Part shown: one piece after another, positions 1-8,163 of the stretch
Layout: every line of letters begins with the position of its first letter
Numbering within the stretch: the stretch's first letter is position 1
NCBI GenBank assembly: GCA_945878135.1
Contig: CAMDUL010000008.1
Location: 30,184 to 94,183, forward strand
Direction: 5' to 3'
Source: Chthoniobacter flavus
Lineage (GTDB): Bacteria; Verrucomicrobiota; Verrucomicrobiia; Chthoniobacterales; JACTMZ01
DNA length: 64,000 nt
Notes under the pieces: generated by a model
The model's database searches: none
What the model was told of the DNA's origin: nothing
What the model saw: the letters and a program-made list of their open reading frames with translations, nothing else
Made by a program: the position numbers and the translations under genes

Positions 1-128
1 GCCCCGCCGTCGTATTTGGCGGCGAGGCCGGGGAAGCGGAGGAAGTTGCCGAGGCCGACCGCGCTGCCGGTCACCGCGAGGATGACCCCGATCCGGGTGG
101 ACCAGTTTTCCGGCGCGGGACGGTTCAT
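1..128 (-). CDS. Sodium-dependent transporter (neurotransmitter:sodium symporter family), N-terminus only
   Basis: The gene starts at an ATG (126-128, complement) and runs off the left edge, so only about 42 residues are visible. They read [18 protein letters not shown], then [15 protein letters not shown] and KYDGG. The [13 protein letters not shown] motif is the unwound first membrane helix of NSS/LeuT-family symporters, which import amino acids or similar solutes with Na+. It begins 9 bases after the gpmA stop on the same strand, so it is probably cotranscribed with gpmA. The substrate cannot be told from this fragment. Confidence 0.85.
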   Translation of the reverse strand, partial: MNRPAPENWSTRIGVILAVTGSAVGLGNFLRFPGLAAKYDGG

Positions 129-137
129 GGCGGGGGG

Positions 138-884
138 CTACTTGGCTTTGCCCTGCGAGGCGACGGCGGCCATGGCAGCGGCGACGGCTTCCTGGTCGCC
201 GAGGTAGTAGTGCTTGAGTGGCTTGAGGTCGGCGTCGAGTTCGTAAACCAGCGGCACGCCGGTCGGGATGTTGAGCTTGAGGACTTCTTCCTCGGACAAA
301 TTGTCGAGGTATTTGACCAGGGCGCGCAACGAATTGCCGTGGGCGGCGATGACGACTTTCCGGCCGGCCTTGACCTGCGGGGCGATGACCTGATGCCAGT
401 AGGGCAGGAAGCGGTCGACCGTATCCTTGAGGCATTCGGTGAGCGGAAGTTCGGCGGCCGGGACGTCCTTGTAGCGCGGGTCGTGACCCGGATAGCGCTC
501 GTCGGATTTCTCCAGCGGCGGCGGGGGGATGTCATAGCTGCGGCGCCAGACGAGCACCTGGTCCTCGCCGTATTGGGCGGCGGTTTCGGATTTGTTCAGT
601 CCCTGCAGTCCGCCGTAGTGGCGCTCGTTGAGCCGCCAGGTTTTTTCCACCGGGATCCAAAGCTCGTCGAGTTCGTCGAGGACGATCCAAAGGGTGCGCA
701 GGGCGCGTTTGAGCACCGAGCAGTAGGCGAGGTCGAACGAATAGCCGTCCTTTTTCAGGACTTCCCCGGCAGCCTTGGCTTCCTTGCGGCCCTGTTCGGT
801 CAGATCGACATCGGTCCATCCGGTGAAGCGGTTTTCCTTGTTCCACGTGCTTTCGCCGTGCCTGAGCAATACGAGTTTGTGCAT
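138..884 (-). CDS. gpmA: 2,3-bisphosphoglycerate-dependent phosphoglycerate mutase
   Basis: Interconverts 3- and 2-phosphoglycerate in glycolysis and gluconeogenesis, in the cytoplasm. The 248-residue length matches the family (about 250). The N-terminus carries LVLLRHGES with phospho-acceptor His9, followed by [22 protein letters not shown] holds the acid/base Glu near residue 87, and [10 protein letters not shown] holds the second active-site His. The ATG at 884 is chosen because the protein then starts [10 protein letters not shown] as in the family; an in-frame ATG 33 bases upstream would add an unconserved tail. A promoter is proposed at 932-960. Confidence 0.95.
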   Translation of the reverse strand: MHKLVLLRHGESTWNKENRFTGWTDVDLTEQGRKEAKAAGEVLKKDGYSFDLAYCSVLKRALRTLWIVLDELDELWIPVEKTWRLNERHYGGLQGLNKSETAAQYGEDQVLVWRRSYDIPPPPLEKSDERYPGHDPRYKDVPAAELPLTECLKDTVDRFLPYWHQVIAPQVKAGRKVVIAAHGNSLRALVKYLDNLSEEEVLKLNIPTGVPLVYELDADLKPLKHYYLGDQEAVAAAMAAVASQGKAK

Positions 885-911
885 AAAATGAGCGGCTGCA
901 AACCGCGCGGG

Positions 912-939
912 TTGCAATTGGCCGGACGCCGTCTATAGG
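912..939 (+). promoter_or_regulatory. Candidate promoter for the phosphatase at 965
   Basis: TTGCAA (912-917), a 16-base spacer and TATAGG (934-939) precede the gene. The -10 overlaps the gpmA -10 on the other strand. An AAGGA ribosome-binding site lies just before the ATG. Confidence 0.35.
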
Positions 940-960
940 GAATCACCCGCGCTCGCGCAA
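932..960 (-). promoter_or_regulatory. Sigma70-type promoter for gpmA
   Basis: On the minus strand, TTGCGC (955-960) and TATAGA (932-937) are separated by exactly 17 bases. Transcription would start near 925, giving a leader of about 40 bases. It overlaps a candidate promoter for the divergent phosphatase gene, so the two may compete. Confidence 0.5.
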
Positions 961-964
961 GGAC

Positions 965-1606
965 ATGAAGACCGTCTACCTCATCCGCCATGGAGAAACC
1001 GACCACAACGCCGAGGGGCGGGCCATGGGGCAGATGGATATTCCGCTCAACGCGCGCGGACTCGACCAGGCGCGCCAGACGGCGGAATTCCTCCGGCGCT
1101 ATCCGATCGAGCGCATCGTGAGCAGCGATCTCGGGCGGGCCGTGGCGACGGCGGAACCGTTGGCCGGGGCACTCGGGCTGGCGGTCGAACCGGACGCGCG
1201 TTTGCGCGAGTTGAGTTTCGGGATCCTCGAGGGAAAGACCGTGGCCGAGTGCGAACTGGCCGACCCGGACGCGGTGGAGCGCTGGCGCAGCGGGGATTTC
1301 GACGCGGCTCTGCCGGGCGGCGAGTCGCGGCGTGCCTTGATGAAGCGCACAAGGGAAGTACTCGAAGAGATTGTCGCCGGACCGCAGGCGCATGTCGCCT
1401 TGTTCAGTCACGGCGGGGCGCTCAACGCGTTGCACACGCACATGCTCGAGCACGGGAACCCGGCGCCGCGCGAGCACATCCCGCGCGCGTTCCGTTTCCA
1501 CAATGCCGCGGTGAGCATGGCGGCATGGGCGGAGGACCAGTGGCGCTTCCTTGTGGTCAATTCCACTTTCCACCTCACCGAAGAGTCGCGGCAGTTGCTT
1601 TATTGA
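965..1606 (+). CDS. Histidine phosphatase family protein
   Basis: A 213-residue cytoplasmic member of the phosphoglycerate mutase-like (branch 1) histidine phosphatases. The N-terminal LIRHGETDHN carries nucleophile His9. LRELSFGILEG holds the acidic general-acid region, and FSHGGALNAL near residue 149 holds the second His. Such proteins dephosphorylate small metabolites (phosphoglycerate, alpha-ribazole phosphate, sugar phosphates), and the sequence does not reveal which. Transcribed away from gpmA, with an AAGGA Shine-Dalgarno directly upstream of the ATG. Confidence 0.85.
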   Translation: MKTVYLIRHGETDHNAEGRAMGQMDIPLNARGLDQARQTAEFLRRYPIERIVSSDLGRAVATAEPLAGALGLAVEPDARLRELSFGILEGKTVAECELADPDAVERWRSGDFDAALPGGESRRALMKRTREVLEEIVAGPQAHVALFSHGGALNALHTHMLEHGNPAPREHIPRAFRFHNAAVSMAAWAEDQWRFLVVNSTFHLTEESRQLLY

Positions 1607-1626
1607 CCGGGCCCGGTGCGCATCGG

Positions 1627-2562
1627 TCAGCCGGAGGCCGGCAAGATCACGAGGCCGGACTCGATTTGCTTCCGGCGCGGCTCGAGGAACGGCGGCAGGG
1701 AAAGTGCCGATCCGAGCGCTTCGAGCGGCTCGTCCGCGGTGAAGCCGGGCTCGTCGGTGGCGATTTCGATGAGGATGCCGTTGGGTTCGCGGAAATAGAG
1801 GCTGCGGAACCAGTGGCGGTCAACCGGGCCGCTGTTCGGCATGCCCGATGCGGCCAAATGCCGCGCCCAAGCTTGGTAATCGGCCAGCGTGGTGCGGAGG
1901 GCCAGATGATGCACACCGCCGGCGCCTTGGCGCGCGGCAGGAGTATCCGGATCGACTCGCAAATGAAGTTCGCGGGCCGCTCCGGCGCTTGCGCCGATCC
2001 GGTAGACGTGCACGTCGCGTCCGTCCATCGGGTAGGTGCCGGTGATTTCGAGGTGCAGGATTTCGCGAAAGACGCGGTCGGTCGGTTCGAAGGCCGGCAC
2101 GCTGAGGAGCAGGGGACCCAAACCGCGGATCTGGTGCCCGGCGGGAACGGAACTGCGTTCCCACACCGAGGCCGCCGGTTCCGCGTCGACGACGAAGCTC
2201 AAGCGTTGCCCTTCGGGGTCCGCAAAATCCAAGACCGGCCTCCCGTGGCGCTCGGTGACGGGATCCTGCAAGCCCAGCCGATCGCGCCACCACTCGAGCG
2301 TGGCGACGCTGCCGACGCGCAATCCGGTCCGGGTCACGCTGCGTGTGCCGCGGCGCTCGGGTGCGGCGGGCCAGTCGAAAAAAGTCAGGTCGGTCCCCGG
2401 CGTGCCGGCGCCGTCGGCGTAAAAAAGATGGTAGGCCGAGACGTCATCCTGGTTGACCGTCTTCTTGACCAGGCGCAGTCCGAGGGTGCGCGTGTAAAAA
2501 TCATGGTTGTCGCCTGCGCGCGCGGTGATCGCGGTGACATGGTGGAGGCCGTGGAGTTTCAT
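1627..2562 (-). CDS. VOC family ring-cleaving dioxygenase (MhqO-like)
   Basis: A 311-residue protein of two vicinal-oxygen-chelate modules. The N-terminal module starts with LHHVTAIT, placing a metal-ligand His near residue 8. The second contains GVHHLALR and LIEIATDEPGF, the usual His and Glu ligands. The pattern fits the extradiol-type 'ring-cleaving dioxygenase' group that includes Bacillus MhqO/MhqE, linked to quinone or hydroquinone stress. The start overlaps the stop of the DUF2071 gene by 4 bases (ATGA), making it the last gene of the operon that begins at 5780. The actual substrate is unknown. Confidence 0.85.
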   Translation of the reverse strand: MKLHGLHHVTAITARAGDNHDFYTRTLGLRLVKKTVNQDDVSAYHLFYADGAGTPGTDLTFFDWPAAPERRGTRSVTRTGLRVGSVATLEWWRDRLGLQDPVTERHGRPVLDFADPEGQRLSFVVDAEPAASVWERSSVPAGHQIRGLGPLLLSVPAFEPTDRVFREILHLEITGTYPMDGRDVHVYRIGASAGAARELHLRVDPDTPAARQGAGGVHHLALRTTLADYQAWARHLAASGMPNSGPVDRHWFRSLYFREPNGILIEIATDEPGFTADEPLEALGSALSLPPFLEPRRKQIESGLVILPASG

Positions 2563-3281
2563 GGGACTTTTTCCAAGGCGAGGATCCGGACATCGACGCC
2601 ATCGGCGTGGCAGGTGTGCCGGGGTTGCGGGTCCAGACCGGGAAAACCATCGAGGGCCGCCGGTGTGGTGGAGAGCTCGCGGACTCCGGCCTCGCGGAAT
2701 CGGTAGGGCGGGTGGGCCACCGTGCCGCGGTAGAGGCGGCCGCCGCGGGAGGCGTAGAGGTGATATCGCTCGAGAAGAAAAAACTCCAAGCTGTCTTCCG
2801 CCGCCGTGCGCCGCTCTCCGTGCGGGCTCCAGACGTAACGTGATTCCGCACCGGTGCCGCGCCGGGTGGAGCGGTAGTCGATGGTTTCCCCGAAGTCGGC
2901 CCGCATCGTCGCGTGGCGGTAGGGGAGGCGGAAGATTTTTTGCGCGATGAGGACGGCAAGTGCTTGGTTGCAGTCGAGCGAGTAGAACCAGACGCCGGGC
3001 ACGCCGCGGTCGTCGTGAACGTACGTGCGGACATTGAGTTCGAGAAAATTCGAGAGCGGCCCGACGGCGGGCAGTCCGGCGGGACGCACGGCGCGCATGG
3101 CGAAGGGCACGATGCCCAGCCAGGCGCGGCCGTCGAAGGTGTCGGCGTGGAGTCCGTCCGGAAGAGTGCGCTGGACGAAATCGCGCTCGAGGGACCAGTG
3201 GAGAAAAAGAAGATGCTCCCAGCGCTGATGCATGACGGCGCAGCGGGCGGCTTCACGTTGTCCGGGTGCCGGCGGGGTCAT
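2559..3281 (-). CDS. DUF2071 (YqjF-like) family protein
   Basis: A 240-residue protein whose middle carries the DUF2071 hallmarks: FLHWSLERDFVQRTLP, FDGRAWLGIVPFAM, FLELNVRTYV and GVWFYSLDCNQ. The family folds like an acetoacetate-decarboxylase-type barrel, and its biochemical role is not established. The ATG at 3281 overlaps the TGA of the methyltransferase gene by 4 bases, which supports this start. A second Met lies at residue 17 (MHQRWEHL). It sits between a methyltransferase and a VOC dioxygenase, which hints at small-molecule detoxification, but that is inference. Confidence 0.8.
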   Translation of the reverse strand: MTPPAPGQREAARCAVMHQRWEHLLFLHWSLERDFVQRTLPDGLHADTFDGRAWLGIVPFAMRAVRPAGLPAVGPLSNFLELNVRTYVHDDRGVPGVWFYSLDCNQALAVLIAQKIFRLPYRHATMRADFGETIDYRSTRRGTGAESRYVWSPHGERRTAAEDSLEFFLLERYHLYASRGGRLYRGTVAHPPYRFREAGVRELSTTPAALDGFPGLDPQPRHTCHADGVDVRILALEKVP

Positions 3282-4399
3282 GCGAAAAGTTCATGCCGCG
3301 CATCGCGGGCGAAGCGGAAAGCGGCGAGGGGTGCGGCCGGGTGTTTGGCGAGGGCGAGAAATTTGAAGGAAGTTCCCATGCTTTCGGGATGGAGCAGCTG
3401 GCGCAGGGCCCGCATTTCGCGGGCGGCTTCGTTGGTGAGTCGGCTTCCGGGCATGTCCGGAAAGACCTGCGCGGCGAGTGCGGTCAGAGCGTGGTGCTGG
3501 TCGGTGAAACCGGCGAGGGACAGTCCGGCCCGCTCCCCTGCGCGGGCCGCCGCGGTGAAATCGACATGTGCGGTGAGGTCCTGCGAACCGGGATCGGCCA
3601 GCGGATCATCGAGGCGTTGGTGCCCGCGGTAAGCGGCGAGGGTTCCGGCTGCGCGGGCGGGTTGGTGGCGGATGGCGGAGGGATGCCCGTAGTCGACAAG
3701 CAGGAGCCAACCGCTTTGCAGTCGCGAGGCGACAGCCTGCAGCCAGGGGGCGAGGGACGGGCAAACTTCGGTCACGAAACGGGGAATCTCCCCGGGCACC
3801 TGTGGTGTTTCGCCGGACCAAGGTGCGTCGACGAAGACAAAGTTCGTGCCGTCATGGTCGACGCGTCGCTCCCGCCAGACGGTTTGCTCGCGAACGAGGA
3901 TTTTGACGGGGAAAGCGTCGAGGAGTTCGTTGGCGAAAAAGACGCCGTTGAACGCGGGCAGTTCGTCCTCGTGCGCGACGTGGGTGAGGTGACCGGACCA
4001 CGGGGCGAGCGTCTGTTGCTGGCGGAGGCGCAGACCGGGAAGGGGTTCGACGACGAGGACGCGCGGCAATGGTCCGTTCCAGGCCGCGAGGATGTCGGCG
4101 AGAAGCTGTCCGTCGTCGGCCCCTTGTTCGACGAGCGTGAAGTCGCCGGGGTTCCCCAGTTGTTCCCGCATTTCGAGGAATTGCGCGGCGAGAAGTTTTC
4201 CGAAGACCGGACCGACGCTCACGCTGGTGAAAAAGTCCCCGCGCTGCCCGGTGCGCGGCCGGTCCGACGCGTAATACCCTCCGAGCGGGTGGTAGAGTGC
4301 GACGGCCATGAATTCGTCGAAGCCGACGGGTCCGTGCCGCGCGATGCGGTCGCGGAGTTCGGCCGCGGGTCCGTCAGGGCCGGGTGATTTCCCGGACAT
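3278..4399 (-). CDS. SAM-dependent methyltransferase, MidA/NDUFAF7 family
   Basis: A 373-residue homologue of NDUFAF7/MidA, which in eukaryotes methylates an arginine of a complex I subunit. Features seen are the N-terminal GPVGFDEFMAVALYHPLGGYY, GDFFTSVSVGPVFG, and VEQGADDGQLLADIL. The last is the SAM-binding motif I in its family-typical non-GxGxG form. The start is taken at ATG 4399 (MSGKSPGP); ATG 4417 would add six residues. Either start lies inside the end of the upstream gene (26- or 44-base overlap). The bacterial substrate is unknown. Confidence 0.85.
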   Translation of the reverse strand: MSGKSPGPDGPAAELRDRIARHGPVGFDEFMAVALYHPLGGYYASDRPRTGQRGDFFTSVSVGPVFGKLLAAQFLEMREQLGNPGDFTLVEQGADDGQLLADILAAWNGPLPRVLVVEPLPGLRLRQQQTLAPWSGHLTHVAHEDELPAFNGVFFANELLDAFPVKILVREQTVWRERRVDHDGTNFVFVDAPWSGETPQVPGEIPRFVTEVCPSLAPWLQAVASRLQSGWLLLVDYGHPSAIRHQPARAAGTLAAYRGHQRLDDPLADPGSQDLTAHVDFTAAARAGERAGLSLAGFTDQHHALTALAAQVFPDMPGSRLTNEAAREMRALRQLLHPESMGTSFKFLALAKHPAAPLAAFRFARDARHELFA

Positions 4400-5780
4400 A
4401 AACGTTGACGAATCCATCGGCTCCTTCCTCGACGCGGTCGATGCGGAAGGGGCGCGAGGAGTCGCGGCGGAAGGTCTGTCCTTGGGCCGGCGGCGTGGCG
4501 CCGGCGGGAAAGTCGGCGATGATCCGCACATTCCGCGGGGCCCGGCGTCCGCGGAGGATGGCGCGTCCGCCTCCCGTGCCGGCCACGCTGAACTCGCCGG
4601 AGAGGTAGACGGGGTCGGCGGGGGCGCCTTGACCCGCGAGGTTGCGTGCGGCGTTGGCATCGAGGAGCCGCCCGCGCGGCATGCGGCCCGCGTCATAGAG
4701 AGTCCAATTCCGCGCGCCGCTTTCCGGCGCAGGCGTGGCGGCCGGCGGCGTGGCCGCGGTAAAGGGTTCCAGCGCGGCGGTCGGAGCCGGTGTCGGCGCG
4801 GGAGCGTCGGCTCCGGCGGGTTCGGCCCGGGCGACGGGCACGTCTTCGCCGGCGGTGTCCACGGCCACGGCCCGGGCGACGGGCACGCCGTCGATCATTT
4901 CGGTGGTGCCCGGCGGCGGGACGGCGGGAACGGGCGCGGCCTCCGGATTGGCCGCCTCGGTTTTTTGCACGCGCATCAGCGCGGGCGCGGAGGAATCGTC
5001 CGCCAGGCCGGCGCGCTCGAGGTATCCGGCGTAGTATTCCTCGGCTTTCTCCACCGCGGCCTGGTTGAGGACGGGGAGGCCGGCCGAGATTTTGAGGGAG
5101 ACCGGGGGTTCGAGGCTGAAGGTGCCGGTGTCGTCGGTCGAGGTGTAGCTGCCGTAGAGGAGCGGCACCGCGGTGAGGTTGAGGCGGCCGTCGGGCAGGC
5201 GGCGCGCATTGATCACGGCGGTGAGGTCGAGGGTTCGCGCCAGCGTGAGGTCGAGGCCGGTTTGCAGCATGCGTTCGAGGTTGCCCACGTTTTTCTCCTC
5301 GGCGGGGAAGATGATCTCGAGGAGCAGAGACGGATTGTCGGTCGAGCGGGCGAGGGCCACCACGCCGCTCGTGACAAAGTTGTTCGGCCCGAGACGGAAG
5401 ACGCCCATGATATTGAAGGAGCCCGTGACATAAGGGACGCGGTCTTTGCTCTGGTAGTAATTGCGCAGGTAGTTGCGCAGGAGGAGGTCGCTGGCCGCGT
5501 CGAGTTGCGCGGGCGACTGGTCCCCGTAGCGCTCGAGGAGTTTATCCGCGTCGAGAAACCGGCCGCGCGGCGCGGCGGTCAGTTTGAAGCGTTTCGGCGG
5601 GTCGACCTTGCCGAGGGAACGCAGGACGCGGTAGCTGAAGGCGTTCTCGGGGTGGCCGAAAACATAGAAGCTGCCGATCCAGCAGGTCGCCGCGAAGAGG
5701 GCGAGGAGGATGATGAAGACGGTCCAGACGAAAAGGTTGTCGTCGCCGCCCGCGTGCCCGAGGGAGGTGCGTTTAGGCAT
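4374..5780 (-). CDS. Membrane-anchored protein with two PRGR-LDA repeats, unknown function
   Basis: A 468-residue protein I do not recognise. Residues 17-40 are a single hydrophobic segment after a short charged N-terminus. Residues 60-270 form a soluble domain containing PRGRFLDADK (71-80) and YVTGSFN (117-123). A long Ala/Pro-rich linker follows (about 275-355). A shorter C-terminal domain repeats the pattern with PRGRLLDANA (368-377) and YLSGEFS (392-398), suggesting an internal duplication. It is probably exported to the periplasm with an N-terminal anchor. It heads the minus-strand operon with MidA, DUF2071 and the VOC protein, diverging from mutL. Confidence 0.75.
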   Translation of the reverse strand: MPKRTSLGHAGGDDNLFVWTVFIILLALFAATCWIGSFYVFGHPENAFSYRVLRSLGKVDPPKRFKLTAAPRGRFLDADKLLERYGDQSPAQLDAASDLLLRNYLRNYYQSKDRVPYVTGSFNIMGVFRLGPNNFVTSGVVALARSTDNPSLLLEIIFPAEEKNVGNLERMLQTGLDLTLARTLDLTAVINARRLPDGRLNLTAVPLLYGSYTSTDDTGTFSLEPPVSLKISAGLPVLNQAAVEKAEEYYAGYLERAGLADDSSAPALMRVQKTEAANPEAAPVPAVPPPGTTEMIDGVPVARAVAVDTAGEDVPVARAEPAGADAPAPTPAPTAALEPFTAATPPAATPAPESGARNWTLYDAGRMPRGRLLDANAARNLAGQGAPADPVYLSGEFSVAGTGGGRAILRGRRAPRNVRIIADFPAGATPPAQGQTFRRDSSRPFRIDRVEEGADGFVNVYVREITRP

Positions 5781-5807
5781 GGGATCGGCAGTTCCGGCGC
5801 GCGGGCA

Positions 5808-5836
5808 TTGAGTCGTGGTGTCGGCGCATGTAAGAA
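5808..5836 (+). promoter_or_regulatory. Candidate promoter for mutL
   Basis: TTGAGT (5808-5813), 17 bases, then TAAGAA (5831-5836), about 55 bases before the mutL start. It interleaves with the opposing promoter at 5847-5875. Confidence 0.3.
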
Positions 5837-5846
5837 AGCCGAGTGT

Positions 5847-5875
5847 CTCTAAATCAGGCGGTGCGTCCAAGTCAA
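5847..5875 (-). promoter_or_regulatory. Candidate promoter for the 5780 operon
   Basis: Minus strand: TTGACT (70-75 of the 5800s), a 17-base spacer and TTAGAG (5847-5852). The -35 match is good and the -10 match weak. The predicted leader is about 60 bases. Confidence 0.35.
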
Positions 5876-5877
5876 AC

Positions 5878-5883
5878 GGGAGG
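5878..5883 (+). promoter_or_regulatory. Ribosome-binding site of mutL
   Basis: GGGAGG lies 8 bases before the GTG at 5892. It is one of the few strong Shine-Dalgarno sequences in the window, and it fixes the GTG start. Confidence 0.55.
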
Positions 5884-5891
5884 CGATTTCC

Positions 5892-7634
5892 GTGGGTAAA
5901 ATACGAGTGCTCTCCGACGAGGTGGCCAGCCAGGTGGCGGCCGGCGAGGTGGTGGAGCGTCCGGCCTCCGTGGTCAAAGAGTTGCTGGAAAACAGTCTCG
6001 ATGCGGGCGCGGGCGCGCTGGAGGTCGAGGTGCGCGGTGCGGGCACGGGGTTGCTGCGGGTGACCGACGATGGGGCGGGGATGGACCGGGAGGACGCGCT
6101 CTTGGCGCTGGAACGGCACGCCACGAGCAAAATCGCCACAGCGGCGGATCTGGCCGATGTGCGGACCATGGGCTTCCGCGGCGAGGCGGTGCCGAGCATC
6201 GCGAGCGTGTCGGAATTGACCCTGCGGACGAGGCCGGCCGGGGCTGCCGCGGGCACGGAGGCGGTGGTCCGGGGCGGGAAACTGGTCGCGGTGCGCGAGG
6301 CGGGTTGCCCGCCGGGGACGACGGTCGAGGTGAAGTCGCTTTTCTTCAACGTGCCGGCGCGGCGGAAATTCCTGCGCAGCGCCGCGACCGAGACGGCGCA
6401 CCTCGACCGGGCGGTGGAGACGGCGGCGCTGGCCAGGCCGGATGCTGCTTTCCACTACCTGCGCGACGGGCGGACCGTATTCCGCGCGGCCGCGGCCCCC
6501 GGTCCGGGGCCGCGCGTGGCCGATCTTTATGGCGCGGAGGAGGCCAAGGATCTTTTGGAGGTGCCGGAAACCGAGGTGCAAGGCGTGCGCGTGGCCGGCT
6601 TGGTTTCGCGCCCCGGGGTGACGAGGGCCGACCGTGCGCGGCAATTCATTTTCGTCAACGGACGTGCCGTGGAGAGCGTTTTTCTGTCATCCGGCCTGCG
6701 CGAAGCTTACCGCCAGATGCTCGAACCCGGTCGCCATCCCTCGGTCTACCTGCATCTCGCCATGGATCCGCGCGCGGTCGACTGCAATGTGCATCCGGCC
6801 AAGCGCGAGGTCCGCTTCCGCCAAGGTGCTGCCGTGCGGGAGGCGGTGCGGACGGCGGTCGAGGGGGCGTTGCGCGCTGCGCGCGCCGAGTGGATGCGAC
6901 CGCTGCGGAGGCATGTGGCGGCGCGTTTGCAGTCGCCGGCACCTGTCCCGCCGCCGGTCCCGGAGGCAGTGCACCAACCGGAGTTGCCACGCCCCGTCCT
7001 TCCGGCTGCTGCTTCCCCGACCGCCACCGCCACGGAACCCCCGCTACCGCGCACGGACGCCGCGGTGGAGTTCCGTCTCGTCGGATCGTTGTCGCGCCGC
7101 TACCTGCTCCTCGAGGGTGCCGAGGGCCTTGTCCTCCTCGACCAGCGTGCGGCGCACCAGCGGGTGCTCTTCGAGAGGTTGCAGCGCGGGGTGGAGAAGG
7201 GCGCGGTGGCCGCCCAGCGCCTGCTCGTGCCGGAGGTTTTCGAACTTCCCCCGCGCGAGCACGAAACGGTGGCGGAGAATCTCGGGGTCCTCTCTTCGGC
7301 GGGTTTCGGCGTGGAAGTTTTCGGCGGCCGCTCGCTCAAGGTCGAGGCCCTGCCCGATTTTCTCGCCGGACGCGATCCCCGCCGGGTGATGGAGGACTTC
7401 GCGGCGGGCTGCCTGGCGGCCGGACGTCCGCGGGGGCCTGACGCTGCGGACGCGGTCCGCCGGGCGGTGGCGCGGCTGGCGGTCGGCGGCGAGGGGGCGC
7501 GCGACGAACGCGAGCAGCGGGCGCTGGTCGCGCAATTGCTGGCCTGCGAACTGCCCTACTGCGACCCCGACGGGCGTCCGGTCATGCTGCAGTTCTCCTG
7601 GCGGGAACTGGACCGGAAATTCGGGCGTGCCTGA
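5892..7634 (+). CDS. mutL: DNA mismatch repair protein MutL
   Basis: A 580-residue GHKL ATPase that links MutS mismatch recognition to strand removal. The N-terminal domain has IRVLSDEVASQVAAGEVVERP, NSLDAGA (ATP/Mg Asn-Asp), DDGAGM, ATSKI and GFRGEAVPSI. FFNVPARRKFL, FIFVNGRAV and DCNVHPAKREVRF complete the transducer region. A Pro-rich linker (about 345-385) leads to the C-terminal dimerisation domain with LLLDQRAAHQRVLFE and ACELPYCDPDGRPV. The GTG start is supported by a GGGAGG site. The C-terminal region lacks an obvious DQHA-x2-E-x4-E endonuclease motif in classic form (it reads DQRAAHQRVLFE), so nicking activity is uncertain. Confidence 0.97.
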   Translation: MGKIRVLSDEVASQVAAGEVVERPASVVKELLENSLDAGAGALEVEVRGAGTGLLRVTDDGAGMDREDALLALERHATSKIATAADLADVRTMGFRGEAVPSIASVSELTLRTRPAGAAAGTEAVVRGGKLVAVREAGCPPGTTVEVKSLFFNVPARRKFLRSAATETAHLDRAVETAALARPDAAFHYLRDGRTVFRAAAAPGPGPRVADLYGAEEAKDLLEVPETEVQGVRVAGLVSRPGVTRADRARQFIFVNGRAVESVFLSSGLREAYRQMLEPGRHPSVYLHLAMDPRAVDCNVHPAKREVRFRQGAAVREAVRTAVEGALRAARAEWMRPLRRHVAARLQSPAPVPPPVPEAVHQPELPRPVLPAAASPTATATEPPLPRTDAAVEFRLVGSLSRRYLLLEGAEGLVLLDQRAAHQRVLFERLQRGVEKGAVAAQRLLVPEVFELPPREHETVAENLGVLSSAGFGVEVFGGRSLKVEALPDFLAGRDPRRVMEDFAAGCLAAGRPRGPDAADAVRRAVARLAVGGEGARDEREQRALVAQLLACELPYCDPDGRPVMLQFSWRELDRKFGRA

Positions 7635-7650
7635 GCCCGGGCGCGCCGCC

Positions 7651-7680
7651 TTGCGTGCGGGGGAGGCTCCCCGCTACAAC
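7651..7680 (+). promoter_or_regulatory. Leaderless-type promoter for the 7687 operon
   Basis: TTGCGT (7651-7656), an 18-base spacer and TACAAC (7675-7680), with only 6 bases between the -10 and the ATG at 7687. Transcription would start at or next to the start codon. Confidence 0.45.
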
Positions 7681-7686
7681 TCGGTC

Positions 7687-8163
7687 ATGCCCGATCTGCG
7701 CATCGAACCGGCCACCCTCGAGGATTTGCCCTTGCTCGCGGAGTTGCTGGCCGATTTGTTCTCGCACGAGCCGGATTTCCGTCCGGATTACGACAAACAG
7801 ATGCGCGGTCTGCGCCTCATTCTCGAGCAACCCAACCGCGGAAGGATTTTCGTGTTGCGCGACAGCCTCCGCATCATCGGCATGATCAATTTGCTCTTCA
7901 CCATCAGCACGGCGGAAGGCGGATTTGTCGTCGTGCTCGAGGATCTTGTCATTCATGCGGATCACCGTGGCCAGGGCCACGGAGCGCGGCTCCTGCGTCA
8001 TGCCATCGACTTCGCGCAGAAGAAAAATTTCCTGCGCATCACGCTCTTGACGCACCGCGGCGACGGGAGCCTTGTCGAGTTCTACCGCAAGCACGGTTTC
8101 AAGCAGTCCGAAATGGTAACGATGCGCCTTCTTCTTGAGCCGGGGGGCAGCGGGGTCTCGTGA
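7687..8163 (+). CDS. GNAT family N-acetyltransferase
   Basis: A 158-residue GCN5-related acetyltransferase. The fold is shown by LRIEPATLEDLPLLAELL (strand 1/helix 1), VVVLEDLVIHADHRGQGHGARLL (strand 4 plus the acetyl-CoA pyrophosphate loop R/Q-GxGxG/A), and LVEFYRKHGFKQSE (C-terminal strand 6 region). ATG 7687 is preferred over an upstream in-frame ATG because it begins right at the domain and matches the nearby promoter. It overlaps the next gene by 4 bases (GTGA). Its acceptor is unknown; the company of sugar-nucleotide genes suggests an amino sugar, but this is a guess. Confidence 0.85.
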   Translation: MPDLRIEPATLEDLPLLAELLADLFSHEPDFRPDYDKQMRGLRLILEQPNRGRIFVLRDSLRIIGMINLLFTISTAEGGFVVVLEDLVIHADHRGQGHGARLLRHAIDFAQKKNFLRITLLTHRGDGSLVEFYRKHGFKQSEMVTMRLLLEPGGSGVS

